Below the pieces are notes generated by a model. That model searched no databases. It saw only the letters and a program-made list of their open reading frames with translations, and was not told the origin of the DNA. The translations under genes and the position numbers were made by a program. A DNA stretch of 64,000 nt from positions 3,844,001 through 3,908,000 of the forward strand of contig NZ_CP160403.1 of the NCBI RefSeq assembly GCF_040782645.1, read 5' to 3'. This document shows, in pieces, positions 1 to 8,687 of the stretch; within the stretch, counting starts at the first letter, position 1; each line of letters opens with the position of its first letter. The DNA comes from Streptomyces sp. HUAS ZL42 (lineage in GTDB: Bacteria; Actinomycetota; Actinomycetes; Streptomycetales; Streptomycetaceae).

Positions 1-462
1 CACCTGGCGGCCCTGCACTACTGGTGCGAGAAGTGGCACGGCTCGCGCGAGCTGGCGTACGCGTTCGCCGAGGCGGCCGCGGCCCGCGCCCCCGAGGGCT
101 CCCTGCTCGCCGCGTTGCCGTTGTTCGCGGTCTTCGAGCATTTGCCGGACGTGAACCTGGTGGCCGGCTTCTACCAGAGCGAGGTCGTGACCAAGGCGAT
201 GCACGGCGCGCTGCACGCCGTCCACTCGGCCCGCCCCGACGACCCGATGTCGGCACACGTCCGGCACCTGCTGGTCTTCTTCCTGGTCCGCGCCGAGCGC
301 TGGGCGGAGGCCATGAACCAGCTGATACACGTCGACGGCCATGTCGGCGCCCTCCCCTGGACCCTCTCCCCCGACCCGGCCGCGGAGTTCGCGGTCTACC
401 GGGCGCTGGCCGTGGCCGGCTACGAGGCGAACGGGGGGAGCCCGGCGACGCTCCCGCGCTGA
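1..462 (+). CDS. Hypothetical protein, C-terminal part (5' end outside window)
   Basis: Frame 1 is open from the first base of the window to a TGA at 460-462, giving about 153 residues of a protein whose start lies upstream. The visible part is rich in aromatic and helical segments (HYWCEKWHGS near the start, then alternating Ala/Leu-rich helices) and ends EANGGSPATLPR. It looks like a soluble all-helical protein. I do not recognise the family and see no catalytic motif. It is convergent with msrA, whose stop is 81 bp away. Codon usage (G/C third positions) supports real coding. Confidence 0.72.
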   Translation, partial: HLAALHYWCEKWHGSRELAYAFAEAAAARAPEGSLLAALPLFAVFEHLPDVNLVAGFYQSEVVTKAMHGALHAVHSARPDDPMSAHVRHLLVFFLVRAERWAEAMNQLIHVDGHVGALPWTLSPDPAAEFAVYRALAVAGYEANGGSPATLPR

Positions 463-543
463 GACGCACGGGGGCCGGCGAAGACGGGAGGCCGTCGGCG
501 GAGCCCCGGCCGGCCTCCGCCTTCCGCCCGGGCCGCCTCGCGG

Positions 544-1056
544 TCAGCCCTCCGCGCGGGCGGGCAGCCGCCATCCCGGGCGCGGGAAGTGGCAGGTGTA
601 GCCGTCCGGGTAACGCTGCAGGTAGTCCTGGTGCTCGGGCTCGGCCTCCCAGAACGGGCCGACCGGCTCCACCTCGGTGACGACCTTGCCGGGCCAGAGT
701 CCGGAGGCGTCCACATCCGCGATCGTCTCTTCGGCGATCCGCTTCTGCTCGTCATCCACGTAGTAGATCGCCGAGCGGTAGCTGAGGCCGATGTCGTTGC
801 CCTGGCGGTTCTTGGTGCTCGGGTCGTGGATCTGGAAGAAGAACTCCAGGATCGTGCGGAAGTCGGTCTTCGCGGGGTCGAAAAGGATCTCAATGGCCTC
901 CGCGTGAGAGCCGTGGTTACGGTACGTCGCGTTCGGCACGTCACCCCCCGTGTATCCGACCCGGGTCGCCGTCACGCCCGGGAGTCGGCGGATCAGCTCC
1001 TCCATCCCCCAGAAGCATCCGCCGGCCAGCACGGCCCTCTGCGTCTGCGCCGCCAT
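544..1056 (-). CDS. msrA: Peptide-methionine (S)-S-oxide reductase MsrA
   Basis: 170 residues, normal MsrA length. It reduces methionine-S-sulfoxide in oxidised proteins using thioredoxin. The N-terminal GGCFWGMEE motif carries the catalytic Cys14; the family-typical [10 protein letters not shown] segment lies near the C-terminus, and a later Cys in YTCHFP could be a resolving cysteine. The start at ATG 1056 is chosen because GGAGGGG lies a few bases upstream and the protein then begins right before the conserved core; the open frame continues upstream without conserved sequence. Cytoplasmic, monocistronic. Confidence 0.95.
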   Translation of the reverse strand: MAAQTQRAVLAGGCFWGMEELIRRLPGVTATRVGYTGGDVPNATYRNHGSHAEAIEILFDPAKTDFRTILEFFFQIHDPSTKNRQGNDIGLSYRSAIYYVDDEQKRIAEETIADVDASGLWPGKVVTEVEPVGPFWEAEPEHQDYLQRYPDGYTCHFPRPGWRLPARAEG

Positions 1057-1319
1057 TTCGGCCCCTCCAATATCTGTCGGCTCGGTCACTCGGGCCACTC
1101 GGCTCACACACCACCGGCATCCCACGTCCACTGTCCTCAACGCGCGAGGGTTCCAGGCGATTCCGTGCCCGTCCAACCCGCCCTGGGGTCGCCGACCACC
1201 GGCCACCGCGGGGAGCGCACCCCCTACGAGATGACCTCGGGGGCGTCGTGCCCGACGGGTAGCGAACGGCAGTCGAAAATCAGTGGCCGCCTGAACCGGC
1301 CGACTCCACGCGGTACGCC

Positions 1320-1553
1320 ATGGAAGAACCGCAACGCAGGATCCGTGCGGCCCACTCGGAATCCAAGATCACCGTCTACCAGGCGTACTCCCCGGAAATC
1401 GGCCTGCCCGCCGCCCGCGACGGCCGCTTCCCCGCCGCATGGAAGCGGGACAGGATGACATGGGTCATCAAGCCGCGCTCACCCCAAGCCGCAGGTGATC
1501 ATCCCTGTCCCGGGTCCGGTCACGATCCTGCTCGTGCTGCTCGCATCGGCTGA
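1320..1553 (+). pseudogene. Remnant of a DUF4291 family gene
   Basis: An ATG at 1320 opens a 77-codon frame whose first ~50 residues read like the N-terminus of DUF4291 proteins: RAAHSES then [31 protein letters not shown] and IKP. Full-length members have about 200 residues and continue with SFLWMMYRSGW after the IKP. Here that conserved block is missing: an extra Val sits inside the motif (TWVIKP), the frame then runs into unrelated sequence and stops at 1553. No continuation was found in the other frames. I infer a decayed gene. It is the only gene-like item in the 578-bp stretch 1057-1634 between msrA and tgmB. Family assignment is from memory of the motif. Confidence 0.55.
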
Positions 1554-1634
1554 GCAGCGGCGGACGGTCGCACTGCCGTGATGCCGACCGGGTGCCGTGC
1601 GCGAAACCGGGGCGGCACTCGCGCGGTGGTTGTC

Positions 1635-2591
1635 TCACCAGTGGGTCTCGGGTACACGGCGAGCCGCCCCGCGCTGTGCGAGCCATAGGGCGACCGCCTC
1701 CGAGACCCGCTGCCCGGTCTCCAGCTCGATGAAGCCGAACTGGCCGCCCTGGTTGCACTCCAGGAACCACCAGATGCCGTCCTCGTCCTCGGCGAAGTCG
1801 AAGGCGGCGTACGCCAGTCCGGCGAGGGCGACGTACTCGTGCACCGACTTGCCTACGCGTTCGGGTACCGGGACCGCTTCCCAGGCGTGCTCGGTGTCGC
1901 CGTAGCGACCGTCGACCTGGCCGGGCTCGGCCCTCTTCCGCGCGGCGAACAACCGGGTGCCGACGCAGGTCAGACGGATGTCGGCGCGCTTGGGTATGTA
2001 CTTCTGCAGCAGGGCGGGACCGGCCGCGACGGCGGAGAAGTCGGCGTCGGGGCCGATCAGTGTGGTGGGCAGGGCCAGCGCGGGGTCACCGGGCGGCGGT
2101 CCGGAAGCGGACTTCACCACCACGTCCCGGTGCTCCTCGGCGAACTGCTGTGCCAGGCGTGGGGCCGTGGTGAAGACGGTCGGCGGTACAGCGAAGCCGC
2201 TGAGATGGGCGATCTTCAACTGCCATGGTTTCAGGCGGGCTCGGTCGGCGTCGATCGGATGATTCATCCATCGTGTGGACGCGGAGAAGAGCATTCCGAA
2301 CAGCGCCTGACGGGTCTCGGCGGTCAGCCACGACGAGGGGTGTGTCGCGTTCGCCGCCGGTTCGCCAGGCCTGCGCACCCATACGGAGCGCATACCTCCC
2401 ATGCCGAGCACATGTCCGTTCAAGGAAAGGTATCCGTCGAAGTCGCCCTGGGCGTAGTGGGCGGACAACACGGCCTTGTCCGGCAGGTCGGCGGGGTCCA
2501 GCCGCATGATGGGCGTCCCCATCTCGTGCAGCTTGGCCACCACCATGTCGGCGGTCACGTCCTCTTCGGACGTGAGGATCAGCACGGTCAT
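1635..2591 (-). CDS. tgmB: ATP-grasp graspetide maturase (TgmB / SAV_5884-like)
   Basis: 318 residues. ATP-grasp ligases of this family join side-chain carboxylates of Asp/Glu to side-chain hydroxyls (or amines) in a ribosomal precursor, making omega-ester or omega-amide macrocycles. The N-terminus (TVLILTSEEDVTADMVVAKLHEMG, broken here as TVLILTSEEDVTADM then VVAKLHEMG) is the pre-ATP-grasp strand-helix pair; the region 110-300 carries the ATP-grasp fold, with VVVKSASGPPPGD as the nucleotide-binding loop, LLQKYIPKRADIRLTCVG, and the Mg-binding ending WWFLECNQGGQFGFIE. It lies 14 bp after the precursor gene tgmA on the same strand, the usual order for this RiPP class. No methyltransferase gene is adjacent. 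Little Shine-Dalgarno sequence precedes the ATG, suggesting translational coupling to tgmA. Confidence 0.9.
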   Translation of the reverse strand: MTVLILTSEEDVTADMVVAKLHEMGTPIMRLDPADLPDKAVLSAHYAQGDFDGYLSLNGHVLGMGGMRSVWVRRPGEPAANATHPSSWLTAETRQALFGMLFSASTRWMNHPIDADRARLKPWQLKIAHLSGFAVPPTVFTTAPRLAQQFAEEHRDVVVKSASGPPPGDPALALPTTLIGPDADFSAVAAGPALLQKYIPKRADIRLTCVGTRLFAARKRAEPGQVDGRYGDTEHAWEAVPVPERVGKSVHEYVALAGLAYAAFDFAEDEDGIWWFLECNQGGQFGFIELETGQRVSEAVALWLAQRGAARRVPETHW

Positions 2592-2605
2592 TCGTTTACG
2601 GGGCG

Positions 2606-2797
2606 TCAGTCATCGAAGTGTGTCTGGGAGCCGGCGGTGGATGTGGTCGTGCCGACGGCCAGCAGCAGATCCGGGTCGCTGACGGCCGGGCGGCCGTCGG
2701 GAAGCACGTTCAACTGACGCGTCTCGTCGAAGTGGTACGGCGTCACTGCGGTCGGAAACCCTTTGGGGAAGGCGTAGTTGAGGGTGAACGGTCGCAC
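2606..2797 (-). CDS. tgmA: Graspetide precursor peptide (TgmA-like, ATP-grasp target RiPP)
   Basis: 63 residues. The leader begins VRPFTLNYAF and contains LNVLPDGRPAVSDP; both blocks are hallmarks of putative ATP-grasp target peptides (TIGR04186 type). The C-terminal core GTTTSTAGSQTHFDD has a Thr/Ser cluster followed by two Asp, i.e. donors and acceptors for ester or amide cross-links. I place the start at GTG 2797, since GGAGG lies 6 bp upstream and other family members start at the RPFTLNYA block; a longer frame from GTG 2818 has no Shine-Dalgarno support. The 284 bp upstream (2798-3081) holds the promoter region, with no other gene visible. Confidence 0.88.
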   Translation of the reverse strand: MRPFTLNYAFPKGFPTAVTPYHFDETRQLNVLPDGRPAVSDPDLLLAVGTTTSTAGSQTHFDD

Positions 2798-3081
2798 TCG
2801 AAACCTCCACGGCTGCACATGGCCTGCATGCGGTCCTCACGCGCCTCGCGTAAGGAATTCTCGCTTTCTGTCACATCGTGGTGAAGGTCGTCACAGGCAC
2901 GCGCTCATGATCCGCATCCGTGCCTCACCAGCCTCACTGTTCTCACCTTCCCCACAAGTCACACATCGAATGGATCGTCAGAACTGTCACAGGGGCACGA
3001 ACGGTGACTGCGTCCTCACGCTCGCGTGCGGTGGGATCCCGAGCGGGAGCTGCGCCGGGCCGGCGTGGGCTTCGGCGGGGG

Positions 3082-3591
3082 TCAGCTCTGCTTTGCTGCC
3101 GCGATCGCCGTGCGCAGCCCCTCCAGAAAGGATCTGCCGTCGGCGTCGTCGCCCAGGGCGATGTAGTAGGAGCCGCGTTCCGGTTGGCCGGACCATGGGG
3201 CGGTGACGCTGATCCCGCTGTCCTCGGGGACCTGGACACGACCGGCGAATCGGGCGGCCAAAGCGCTGTGCTCGGCCAGGGCCATGTCGTCCAGCCGGGC
3301 GGACAGCACGACGGTACCGGCGGACGGCCGGGTCACCGCCACGACCAGATGGCGGGCCGTGAACAGGGCAATCGTGCGGTGCTCGGGGTCCGGGTCCGCC
3401 ATGCCCTTCAGGCGGGAGCGCAGTCCCGGCTTGTACAGGCGCGTGCTGACGGTGGCGCAGCAGCCGGCGGAGTTCGCCAGTACGTCCCCGAGAAGGTGCG
3501 CCTCCGCGTGGGCGGCGATCGCCTCACGGGTGCCCGGATCGATCTCCCCCGGCTCGCAGGACCTGGTGCCGCGCTTGTACAACCGCTCCAT
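3082..3591 (-). CDS. Hypothetical protein upstream of the graspetide genes
   Basis: 169 residues from ATG 3591, which has GAGGGG 6 bp upstream; a longer frame to 3642 lacks support. I do not recognise the family. The protein is soluble, with no signal peptide or membrane segment. Residues ~50-110 alternate as beta strands (HRTIALFTARHLVVAVTRP, GTVVLSARLDDM), which could be a PH-like or similar beta domain; the C-terminus ends in a helix (SFLEGLRTAIAAAKQS). Two adjacent Cys (SAGCCAT) are near residue 43. It is on the same strand as tgmA-tgmB, 284 bp upstream, so it may or may not belong to that locus. Confidence 0.72.
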   Translation of the reverse strand: MERLYKRGTRSCEPGEIDPGTREAIAAHAEAHLLGDVLANSAGCCATVSTRLYKPGLRSRLKGMADPDPEHRTIALFTARHLVVAVTRPSAGTVVLSARLDDMALAEHSALAARFAGRVQVPEDSGISVTAPWSGQPERGSYYIALGDDADGRSFLEGLRTAIAAAKQS

Positions 3592-3792
3592 GTGACCCCT
3601 CGTTTCGTCGCGACCGACTGATCCTTCCGTGGGGGGACGCACAGGTTATCCAAGGGCGTGGTCCGGCCCGCGGAATCGGCGGTGGGGCGAACGTCGGCAG
3701 CACCGGCCGAACCGGGTACCTCACGGGCTCAACTGGCCTAGGATGGCGCGGATTTGACCACTTCTTTCGGATCTCTTGAGGGGGGTGTGCGC

Positions 3793-5268
3793 ATGACCAG
3801 CGCACCGTCAAGACGTACCGTTCTACGCGGACTCACGGTCACCGCAGCGGCGGTGATCGGCTTCGACCCCGCCGCCCGGAGCTGGGCCACGGACACGGCG
3901 GAGTCCACCACGATGCCGGCCGGGATTCCCAGGCTGGACGGCACGCTCGTCACGGACGAGTCGTCGCTCACGGCCGCAGCCGACGACTACGGACACATCG
4001 TGCACCGCCGTCCCTCGGCCGTGCTGCGCCCGGGCTCGGTCCGCGACGTCGTCGCCATGGTGCGGTTCTGCAACGAGCAGTGCCTGCCGGTCGCGCCCCG
4101 TGGCCAGGGACACGCGCCGTTCGGCCAGGCACAGGTGCAGGACGGCCTGGTCATCGAGACGGCGACGCTCGCGGACATCGGCCCCCTGGGGCCGGACAGC
4201 ACCACGGTCACCGTCGGCGCGGGCGCCAGATGGAGCGACGTGGCCCAGGCCACGCTCGCCCACGGACTCACCCCGCCCGTCTTCACCGACTACCTCGAAC
4301 TCTCCGTCGGCGGCACCCTGTCCGTGGGCGGCCTGGGCGGCCAGGCCCACCGGCACGGCGCCCAGGTCGACAACGTCACCGAACTGCTGGTCGTCACCGG
4401 CGAAGGCCGGCTGATCCGCTGTTCCCCGTCCCAGCGCCCCGACCTCTTCCACGCCGTCCTGGCCGGCCTCGGACAGTGCGGCATCATCGTCGAGGCCACC
4501 CTGCGCCTCGTGCGCGCGCCCGAGACCGTGCGCCACTACCAACTGACCTACGACAACCTGGCGACCTTCCTCGACGACCAGCGCATCCTCGTCCAGGAGG
4601 GCCGCTTCGACTACGTCGAGGGCCAGGTCCACGCGGACGCCGACGGATCCTTCCGCGTCTACAGCCTGGAGGCGGTGGCCTACGGCCCGCCGGCCGGCCC
4701 CGCACCGGACAACACGGCGCTGCTGCGCGGCCTGCGCCACGACCCCTCCAGCGTCCAGTACACGGACCTGCCCTACTACGACTTCCTCAACCGGCTGGCC
4801 CCCCTCATCGCCGCCATGAAGGAGGCCGGCATCTGGACGTTCGCCCATCCCTGGCTCAACCTCATGCTCCCCGGCACGTCCGCGGCCACGCTCAGCGGGC
4901 AGGTCCTGGAGGACCTCACGCCGGCCAACCTGGGCCCCGGCGGTGTCATCCTCTTCTACCCCCTGCTCCGCGACCGCCTCACCACCCCGCTGCTGCGCAC
5001 CTCCGACGAGGCCGTGTCGTACCTCTTCGACGTTCTGAGCGCCGCTCCGCCGGACGACACCGCCGCCGTCGACCGCCTCCTGGCGGCCAACCGCTCCGCC
5101 TACGAGGCCACGGCCGCCGCGGGCGGCACGCACTACCCCGTCGGCAGCATCCCGTTCAGCCGCGCGGACTGGCGGGAGCACTTCGGCCCGGCCTGGCCGG
5201 GGCTGGAGTCGGCGAAGCGCACGTACGACCCACGGGGGATCCTGGTCCCGGGTCAGGGCATCTTCTGA
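3793..5268 (+). CDS. Tat-exported FAD-binding oxidoreductase (cytokinin-dehydrogenase-like)
   Basis: 491 residues. The start at ATG 3793 puts SRRTVLRG, a twin-arginine motif, followed by a hydrophobic segment (LTVTAAAVIGF) at the N-terminus, so the protein is probably exported folded. The FAD_binding_4 domain (about residues 60-235) is clear: RPSAVLRPGSVRDVVAMVRF, then VAPRGQGHAPFGQAQ in the flavin-binding loop, and VGGTLSVGGLGGQAHRHG. The C-terminal substrate domain ends DPRGILVPGQGIF as in cytokinin dehydrogenase/BBE-type oxidases. The His of the GQGH motif could be a flavin attachment residue. A run of G (GAGGGGGG) serves as the ribosome binding site. The substrate cannot be deduced. Confidence 0.85.
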   Translation: MTSAPSRRTVLRGLTVTAAAVIGFDPAARSWATDTAESTTMPAGIPRLDGTLVTDESSLTAAADDYGHIVHRRPSAVLRPGSVRDVVAMVRFCNEQCLPVAPRGQGHAPFGQAQVQDGLVIETATLADIGPLGPDSTTVTVGAGARWSDVAQATLAHGLTPPVFTDYLELSVGGTLSVGGLGGQAHRHGAQVDNVTELLVVTGEGRLIRCSPSQRPDLFHAVLAGLGQCGIIVEATLRLVRAPETVRHYQLTYDNLATFLDDQRILVQEGRFDYVEGQVHADADGSFRVYSLEAVAYGPPAGPAPDNTALLRGLRHDPSSVQYTDLPYYDFLNRLAPLIAAMKEAGIWTFAHPWLNLMLPGTSAATLSGQVLEDLTPANLGPGGVILFYPLLRDRLTTPLLRTSDEAVSYLFDVLSAAPPDDTAAVDRLLAANRSAYEATAAAGGTHYPVGSIPFSRADWREHFGPAWPGLESAKRTYDPRGILVPGQGIF

Positions 5269-5609
5269 GGTTCCCCGTGTGATCGCTCGGCTTCGCGCCG
5301 ACGGGAGCCGTCGAGGCCGACGGCATCGTCGCCACGCGCGTTCCTCCGGTTCGCCGAGGGGCGAAGCGCGTGGCCGGGCGGTCGCTGAATGGCCGGCCGA
5401 CGCGCGCTTCTGATCGCCTCGCGGGCCCCGACGTCCGTCGGCGCCCTGGGCACAGCGCCGTCTCCCGGGCGGCCCGCCCAAGTCGCGGGCCCCCGTTTCC
5501 CGTGCGAGCCTGAATTCATGATCAGGCAGCCGCCTGCCCCGCCTCCCGTTCGGGAGGCGATTCGGCCGGGTGGGCACCGGTGGGGGGCGCTCGAAAGGAG
5601 TTGCGCCGC
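5269..5609. other. Intergenic region with a short perfect palindrome
   Basis: 341 bp between the FAD oxidoreductase and the DUF4389 gene. Positions 5540-5559 form a perfect palindrome (CGCCTCCCG, TT, CGGGAGGCG), able to make a 9-bp hairpin about 50 bp before the next start codon. A 31-codon frame (ATG 5518 to TGA 5613) ends overlapping the start of the next gene, but nothing else supports it as a gene. No other structure seen. Confidence 0.4.
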
Positions 5610-6290
5610 ATGATTCCTGTCACGGTGTCACCTGTGCGCCTCGAGGCGTCTGTCGATCCTCGGCTGTCCAGATGGCTGTGGCTGGTGAAGTGGCTCCTCG
5701 CCATCCCGCATTACATCGTGCTGTTCTTCCTGTGGATCGCGTTCTTCTTCGTGACCGTCTTCGCGTTCTTCGCCATCCTGTTCACCGGCCGGTACCCCCG
5801 GTCCCTCTTCGACTTCAATGTCGGCGTCATGCGGTGGAACTGGCGCGTCAGCTATTACGCCCACACCGCGCTCGGCACCGACCGGTACCCGCCGTTCACT
5901 CTCGCGGACGTACCCGACTATCCAGCACGTTTCGACGTCGCGTATCCCGAGCGCCTTTCCCGCGGCCTGGTGCTGGTGAAGTGGTGGCTACTGGCGATTC
6001 CGCAGTACATCGTCGCCGGGATGTTCGTCGGTGGCTGGGGCTGGGGAGAGGAAGGCAGTTGGGCCGGGTGGGGGCTGATTCCCTTTCTCTCCCTGGTCGC
6101 CGTGATCGTCCTGGCGTTCACCGCCCGTTACCCGATGCACCTTTTCGACTTCCTGCTGGGCCTGGCCCGCTGGGTCGCGCGGGTGAGCGCGTATGCCGCG
6201 CTGATGACCGATCAGTACCCGCCGTTCCGTCTCGACATGGGTGGGCAGCAGGCCTCCCCGCTGACGAAGTCCTCGCCGGGCGATCAGTGA
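5610..6290 (+). CDS. DUF4389 membrane protein
   Basis: 226 residues made of two related halves, each with a hydrophobic membrane segment (LLAIPHYIVLFFLWIAFFFV and LLAIPQYIVAGMFVGGW) followed by F/L-rich helix, the motif FTGRYPRSLFDF or FTARYPMHLFDF, then a RW(N)WRV..YA segment and a D(R/Q)YPPF box. This duplicated pattern is characteristic of DUF4389 proteins, whose function is unknown. The start at ATG 5610 is preceded by AAAGGAG at 9 bp; an ATG 30 bp upstream adds no conserved sequence. Confidence 0.85.
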   Translation: MIPVTVSPVRLEASVDPRLSRWLWLVKWLLAIPHYIVLFFLWIAFFFVTVFAFFAILFTGRYPRSLFDFNVGVMRWNWRVSYYAHTALGTDRYPPFTLADVPDYPARFDVAYPERLSRGLVLVKWWLLAIPQYIVAGMFVGGWGWGEEGSWAGWGLIPFLSLVAVIVLAFTARYPMHLFDFLLGLARWVARVSAYAALMTDQYPPFRLDMGGQQASPLTKSSPGDQ

Positions 6291-6373
6291 ATCGGGGCGG
6301 GCAGCAGCCCGGAAGTAAATCCTGCTCGTGACGGGCGGTGACCGGGTACATTTCCCGGCCTAGGGGGGTTTCG

Positions 6374-7102
6374 TTGAGGAATCGTGTGTTTCTGATCGGT
6401 GGCGGATGGGACAGTGCCGCCTCGTGGGTCGTCTACGGCCCCTTCCTCAAGGCTGCCGGGGGCTCGCCCCGCATCGGCTGCCTGATCGTCGACGAGGGCG
6501 ACGGCGTCGAGTACTTCGACCGCTTCGACGCCGTACTGCGCAAGGTCGGCGACTGCACTCCCGTACCGCTGCTGGTGCCCATCGGCGAGCGGTTCGAACC
6601 GGAGCCGGTCCTCGACGACATCGACGGGCTGCTCGTCTGCGGCGGGCTGACGCCCGCCTACCAGGAGGCGCTCGCCGGCGAGCGGCTGCCCCGTCTCCTC
6701 GCCGGACGCGGCATCCCGTACGCCGGTTTCTCCGCGGGGGCTGCGATCGCGGCGCGGGACGCGGTGGTCGGAGGGTGGCTGTCGGACGGGCTTCCGGTGT
6801 GTCCGGAGGACAGCGCGGAGGATCTCGAGGAGATCGAGGTGCGGGCGGGTCTCGGGCTCGTTCCGTTCGCCGTCGATGTGCATGCGGCGCAGTGGGGAAC
6901 CCTGCCTCGGCTCATCGCCGCCGTGGCCCGGCGAGGAATCCGTCACGGCGTCGCGATCGACGAGAACACGGTGGTGGAGGTCGGCGCCGAAGGGCGCGCG
7001 CGGGTGGCGGGCCTCGGGCGGGCGCATTGCGTACGTCCGTCGCCCGAGGGCGGCGCCGTCGTGCGGTCCTACGGCGCGGGCGAGGTCTTCGGCTCCGGCT
7101 GA
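6374..7102 (+). CDS. Type 1 glutamine amidotransferase-like / peptidase S51 family protein
   Basis: 242 residues. It opens with a Rossmann-like VFLIGGGWDSAAS, then LIVDEGDG, LLVCGGLTPAY and FSAGAAIAARDA, the latter carrying the nucleophile Ser of the S51 (cyanophycinase/dipeptidase E) fold. The C-terminal half includes the HAAQWGTLPRL segment and GVAIDENTVVEV typical of this fold. The start is uncertain: TTG 6374 has an AGGGGGG site 6 bp upstream and gives the family-typical N-terminus; GTG 6338 in the same frame lacks one. Substrate unknown; cyanophycinase-like, dipeptidase E-like or amidase roles remain possible. Confidence 0.72.
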   Translation: MRNRVFLIGGGWDSAASWVVYGPFLKAAGGSPRIGCLIVDEGDGVEYFDRFDAVLRKVGDCTPVPLLVPIGERFEPEPVLDDIDGLLVCGGLTPAYQEALAGERLPRLLAGRGIPYAGFSAGAAIAARDAVVGGWLSDGLPVCPEDSAEDLEEIEVRAGLGLVPFAVDVHAAQWGTLPRLIAAVARRGIRHGVAIDENTVVEVGAEGRARVAGLGRAHCVRPSPEGGAVVRSYGAGEVFGSG

Positions 7103-7106
7103 CGCG

Positions 7107-7490
7107 TCAACTGCCGCTGCCGTACGGCCGCGTGAGGATCTCCAGGTTGTGGCCGTTCGGGTCGTCGAAGTAGGCGCCACGGCCGCCGTCGTTGTGGTTG
7201 ATCCGCCCGGGGCGGCTGTGGAAGGGGTCCGCCCAGTACGTCAGCCCGGCGGAGCGGATACGGTCGAAGATCACGTCGAAGTCGTCCTCGGACACGAGGA
7301 AGGCGTAGTGCTGCGGCGTGATCTCGCCGTCGGTCTCGATGTAGTCGAGGGTCACGCCGTTGGGGATGTCGACCGGGGTGAAGGGGCCGTACTGCGGGCT
7401 CACCTCCAGGCCGAGGATGTCGGCGAGGAACCGGGCCGAAGCCTGCTTGTCATGCGCCGCGACGATGGTGTGGTTCAGCTGAACGGTCAT
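7107..7490 (-). CDS. VOC (glyoxalase/bleomycin resistance) family protein
   Basis: 127 residues, one VOC domain of two beta-alpha-beta-beta-beta modules. Likely metal ligands His7 (LNHTIV), His61 (QHYAF) and Glu117 (NLEILT) are in place, as is the GAYFDDPNGHNLEI signature. Such proteins act as small-molecule dioxygenases, lyases or resistance proteins; the substrate is not predictable. GGAGG lies 8 bp before ATG 7490. It ends 4 bp from the stop of the convergent S51-like gene, so the two transcripts must overlap. Confidence 0.9.
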   Translation of the reverse strand: MTVQLNHTIVAAHDKQASARFLADILGLEVSPQYGPFTPVDIPNGVTLDYIETDGEITPQHYAFLVSEDDFDVIFDRIRSAGLTYWADPFHSRPGRINHNDGGRGAYFDDPNGHNLEILTRPYGSGS

Positions 7491-7602
7491 CGTGGAAGCC
7501 TCCTCGGGCCCCCTGCGGCCCACCTCATGAACCATGCGGGGCCCTCACCCCCAACATACTCACCTGTACGGGTGAGGGGCGCCCGCCTCCGGACCGCGAG
7601 GA

Positions 7603-8646
7603 TCAGATCGTCGCCGTGTCGATCACGAACCGGTACCGCACATCGCTGCTGACCACTCGCTCGTACGCCTCGTTGATCTCGGATGCGGCGATCAGCTCGA
7701 TCTCGGCGCCGATGCCGTGCGCCGCGCAGAAGTCCAGCATCTCCTGGGTCTCGCGGATACTTCCGATGCCGGAGCTGCTGAGGCTGCGGCGGTTGCCGAA
7801 GACCGAGGAGAGCAGGATCCGCACCGGCTCCTCGGGTATGCCGACGTTCACCATCGCGCCGTCCGTGCGCAGCAGGGACAGGTACGCGGCGAAGTCGATC
7901 GATGCGGAGACCGTGTTGAGGATCAGGTCGAAGGTGCCCTTCAGGTCCTCGAAGGTCTGCGGGTCGCTGGTGGCGCGGTAGTCGTCGGCACCCAGCTTCA
8001 GACCGTCGTCCTTCTTGCGCAGGGACTGCGACAGGACGGTCACCTCGGCGCCCAGCGCGTGGGCGATCTTCACTCCCATGTGGCCGAGGCCGCCGAGGCC
8101 GACCACGGCGACCTTCTTGCCGGGGCCGGCGTTCCAGTGCTTCAGCGGGGAGTACGTGGTGATGCCGGCGCACAGCAGAGGGGCGGCCTCGTCGAGGCTC
8201 AGCCCGTCGGGGATGCGGACGACGTAGTTCGCGTCGACGACGATCTTCTGCGCGTAGCCGCCGTAAGTGATCTGCCCGTCCTTGTCGACGGCGTTGTACG
8301 TCCAGGTCGGGCCCTGGGTGCAGTACTGCTCCAGGCCGGCCCTGCAGTTGTCGCACTCACGGCAGGAGTCGACCATGCAGCCGACGCCCACACGGTCGCC
8401 GACGGCGAACGTCGTCACTCCGGAGCCGACCGCGGAGACGACGCCCGCGATCTCGTGCCCGGGGACCATCGGGAACGTGGCCGCGCCCCAGCCCTCTCTG
8501 GCCTGGTGGATGTCGGAGTGGCAGATTCCGGCGAACTTGATGTCGATCAGGACGTCGAACTCGCCGACCTCACGGCGCTCGATCGTGGTGCGCTCCAGCG
8601 GAGCCTTGGCGGCGGGTGCGGCGTAAGCGGCAACAACAGTGGTCAT
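7603..8646 (-). CDS. Zinc-dependent NAD(P) alcohol dehydrogenase (YahK/CAD-like)
   Basis: 347 residues, full-length medium-chain dehydrogenase. Catalytic zinc ligands Cys42 (AGICHSD), His64-Glu65 (PGHE) and Cys159 (APLLCAG) and the structural zinc cluster Cys95, 98, 101 and 109 are all present. The nucleotide loop is GLGGLG (183-188). The AGICHSD and YGGYA blocks and lack of a third-domain insertion fit the cinnamyl-alcohol/YahK-type aldehyde reductases, usually NADPH-dependent. It is divergent from an XRE/MmyB-like regulator, a very common pairing in Streptomyces in which the regulator controls the reductase. Confidence 0.92.
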   Translation of the reverse strand: MTTVVAAYAAPAAKAPLERTTIERREVGEFDVLIDIKFAGICHSDIHQAREGWGAATFPMVPGHEIAGVVSAVGSGVTTFAVGDRVGVGCMVDSCRECDNCRAGLEQYCTQGPTWTYNAVDKDGQITYGGYAQKIVVDANYVVRIPDGLSLDEAAPLLCAGITTYSPLKHWNAGPGKKVAVVGLGGLGHMGVKIAHALGAEVTVLSQSLRKKDDGLKLGADDYRATSDPQTFEDLKGTFDLILNTVSASIDFAAYLSLLRTDGAMVNVGIPEEPVRILLSSVFGNRRSLSSSGIGSIRETQEMLDFCAAHGIGAEIELIAASEINEAYERVVSSDVRYRFVIDTATI

Positions 8647-8687
8647 GTGTCCAGCGTGCCGTACGGATCGCCGTCCACCCAGGTCGC

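Noticed and set aside
3823..5577. Long minus-strand open frame (584 codons) opposite the FAD oxidoreductase
   Set aside because: It is Arg/Gly/Val-rich, lacks any domain, and is antisense to a gene with clear FAD-binding motifs; a shadow of high-GC third positions.
5518..5613. 31-codon frame ending at the DUF4389 start codon
   Set aside because: Only positional overlap supports it; the composition is Pro/Arg-rich like random GC-rich DNA and there is no Shine-Dalgarno.
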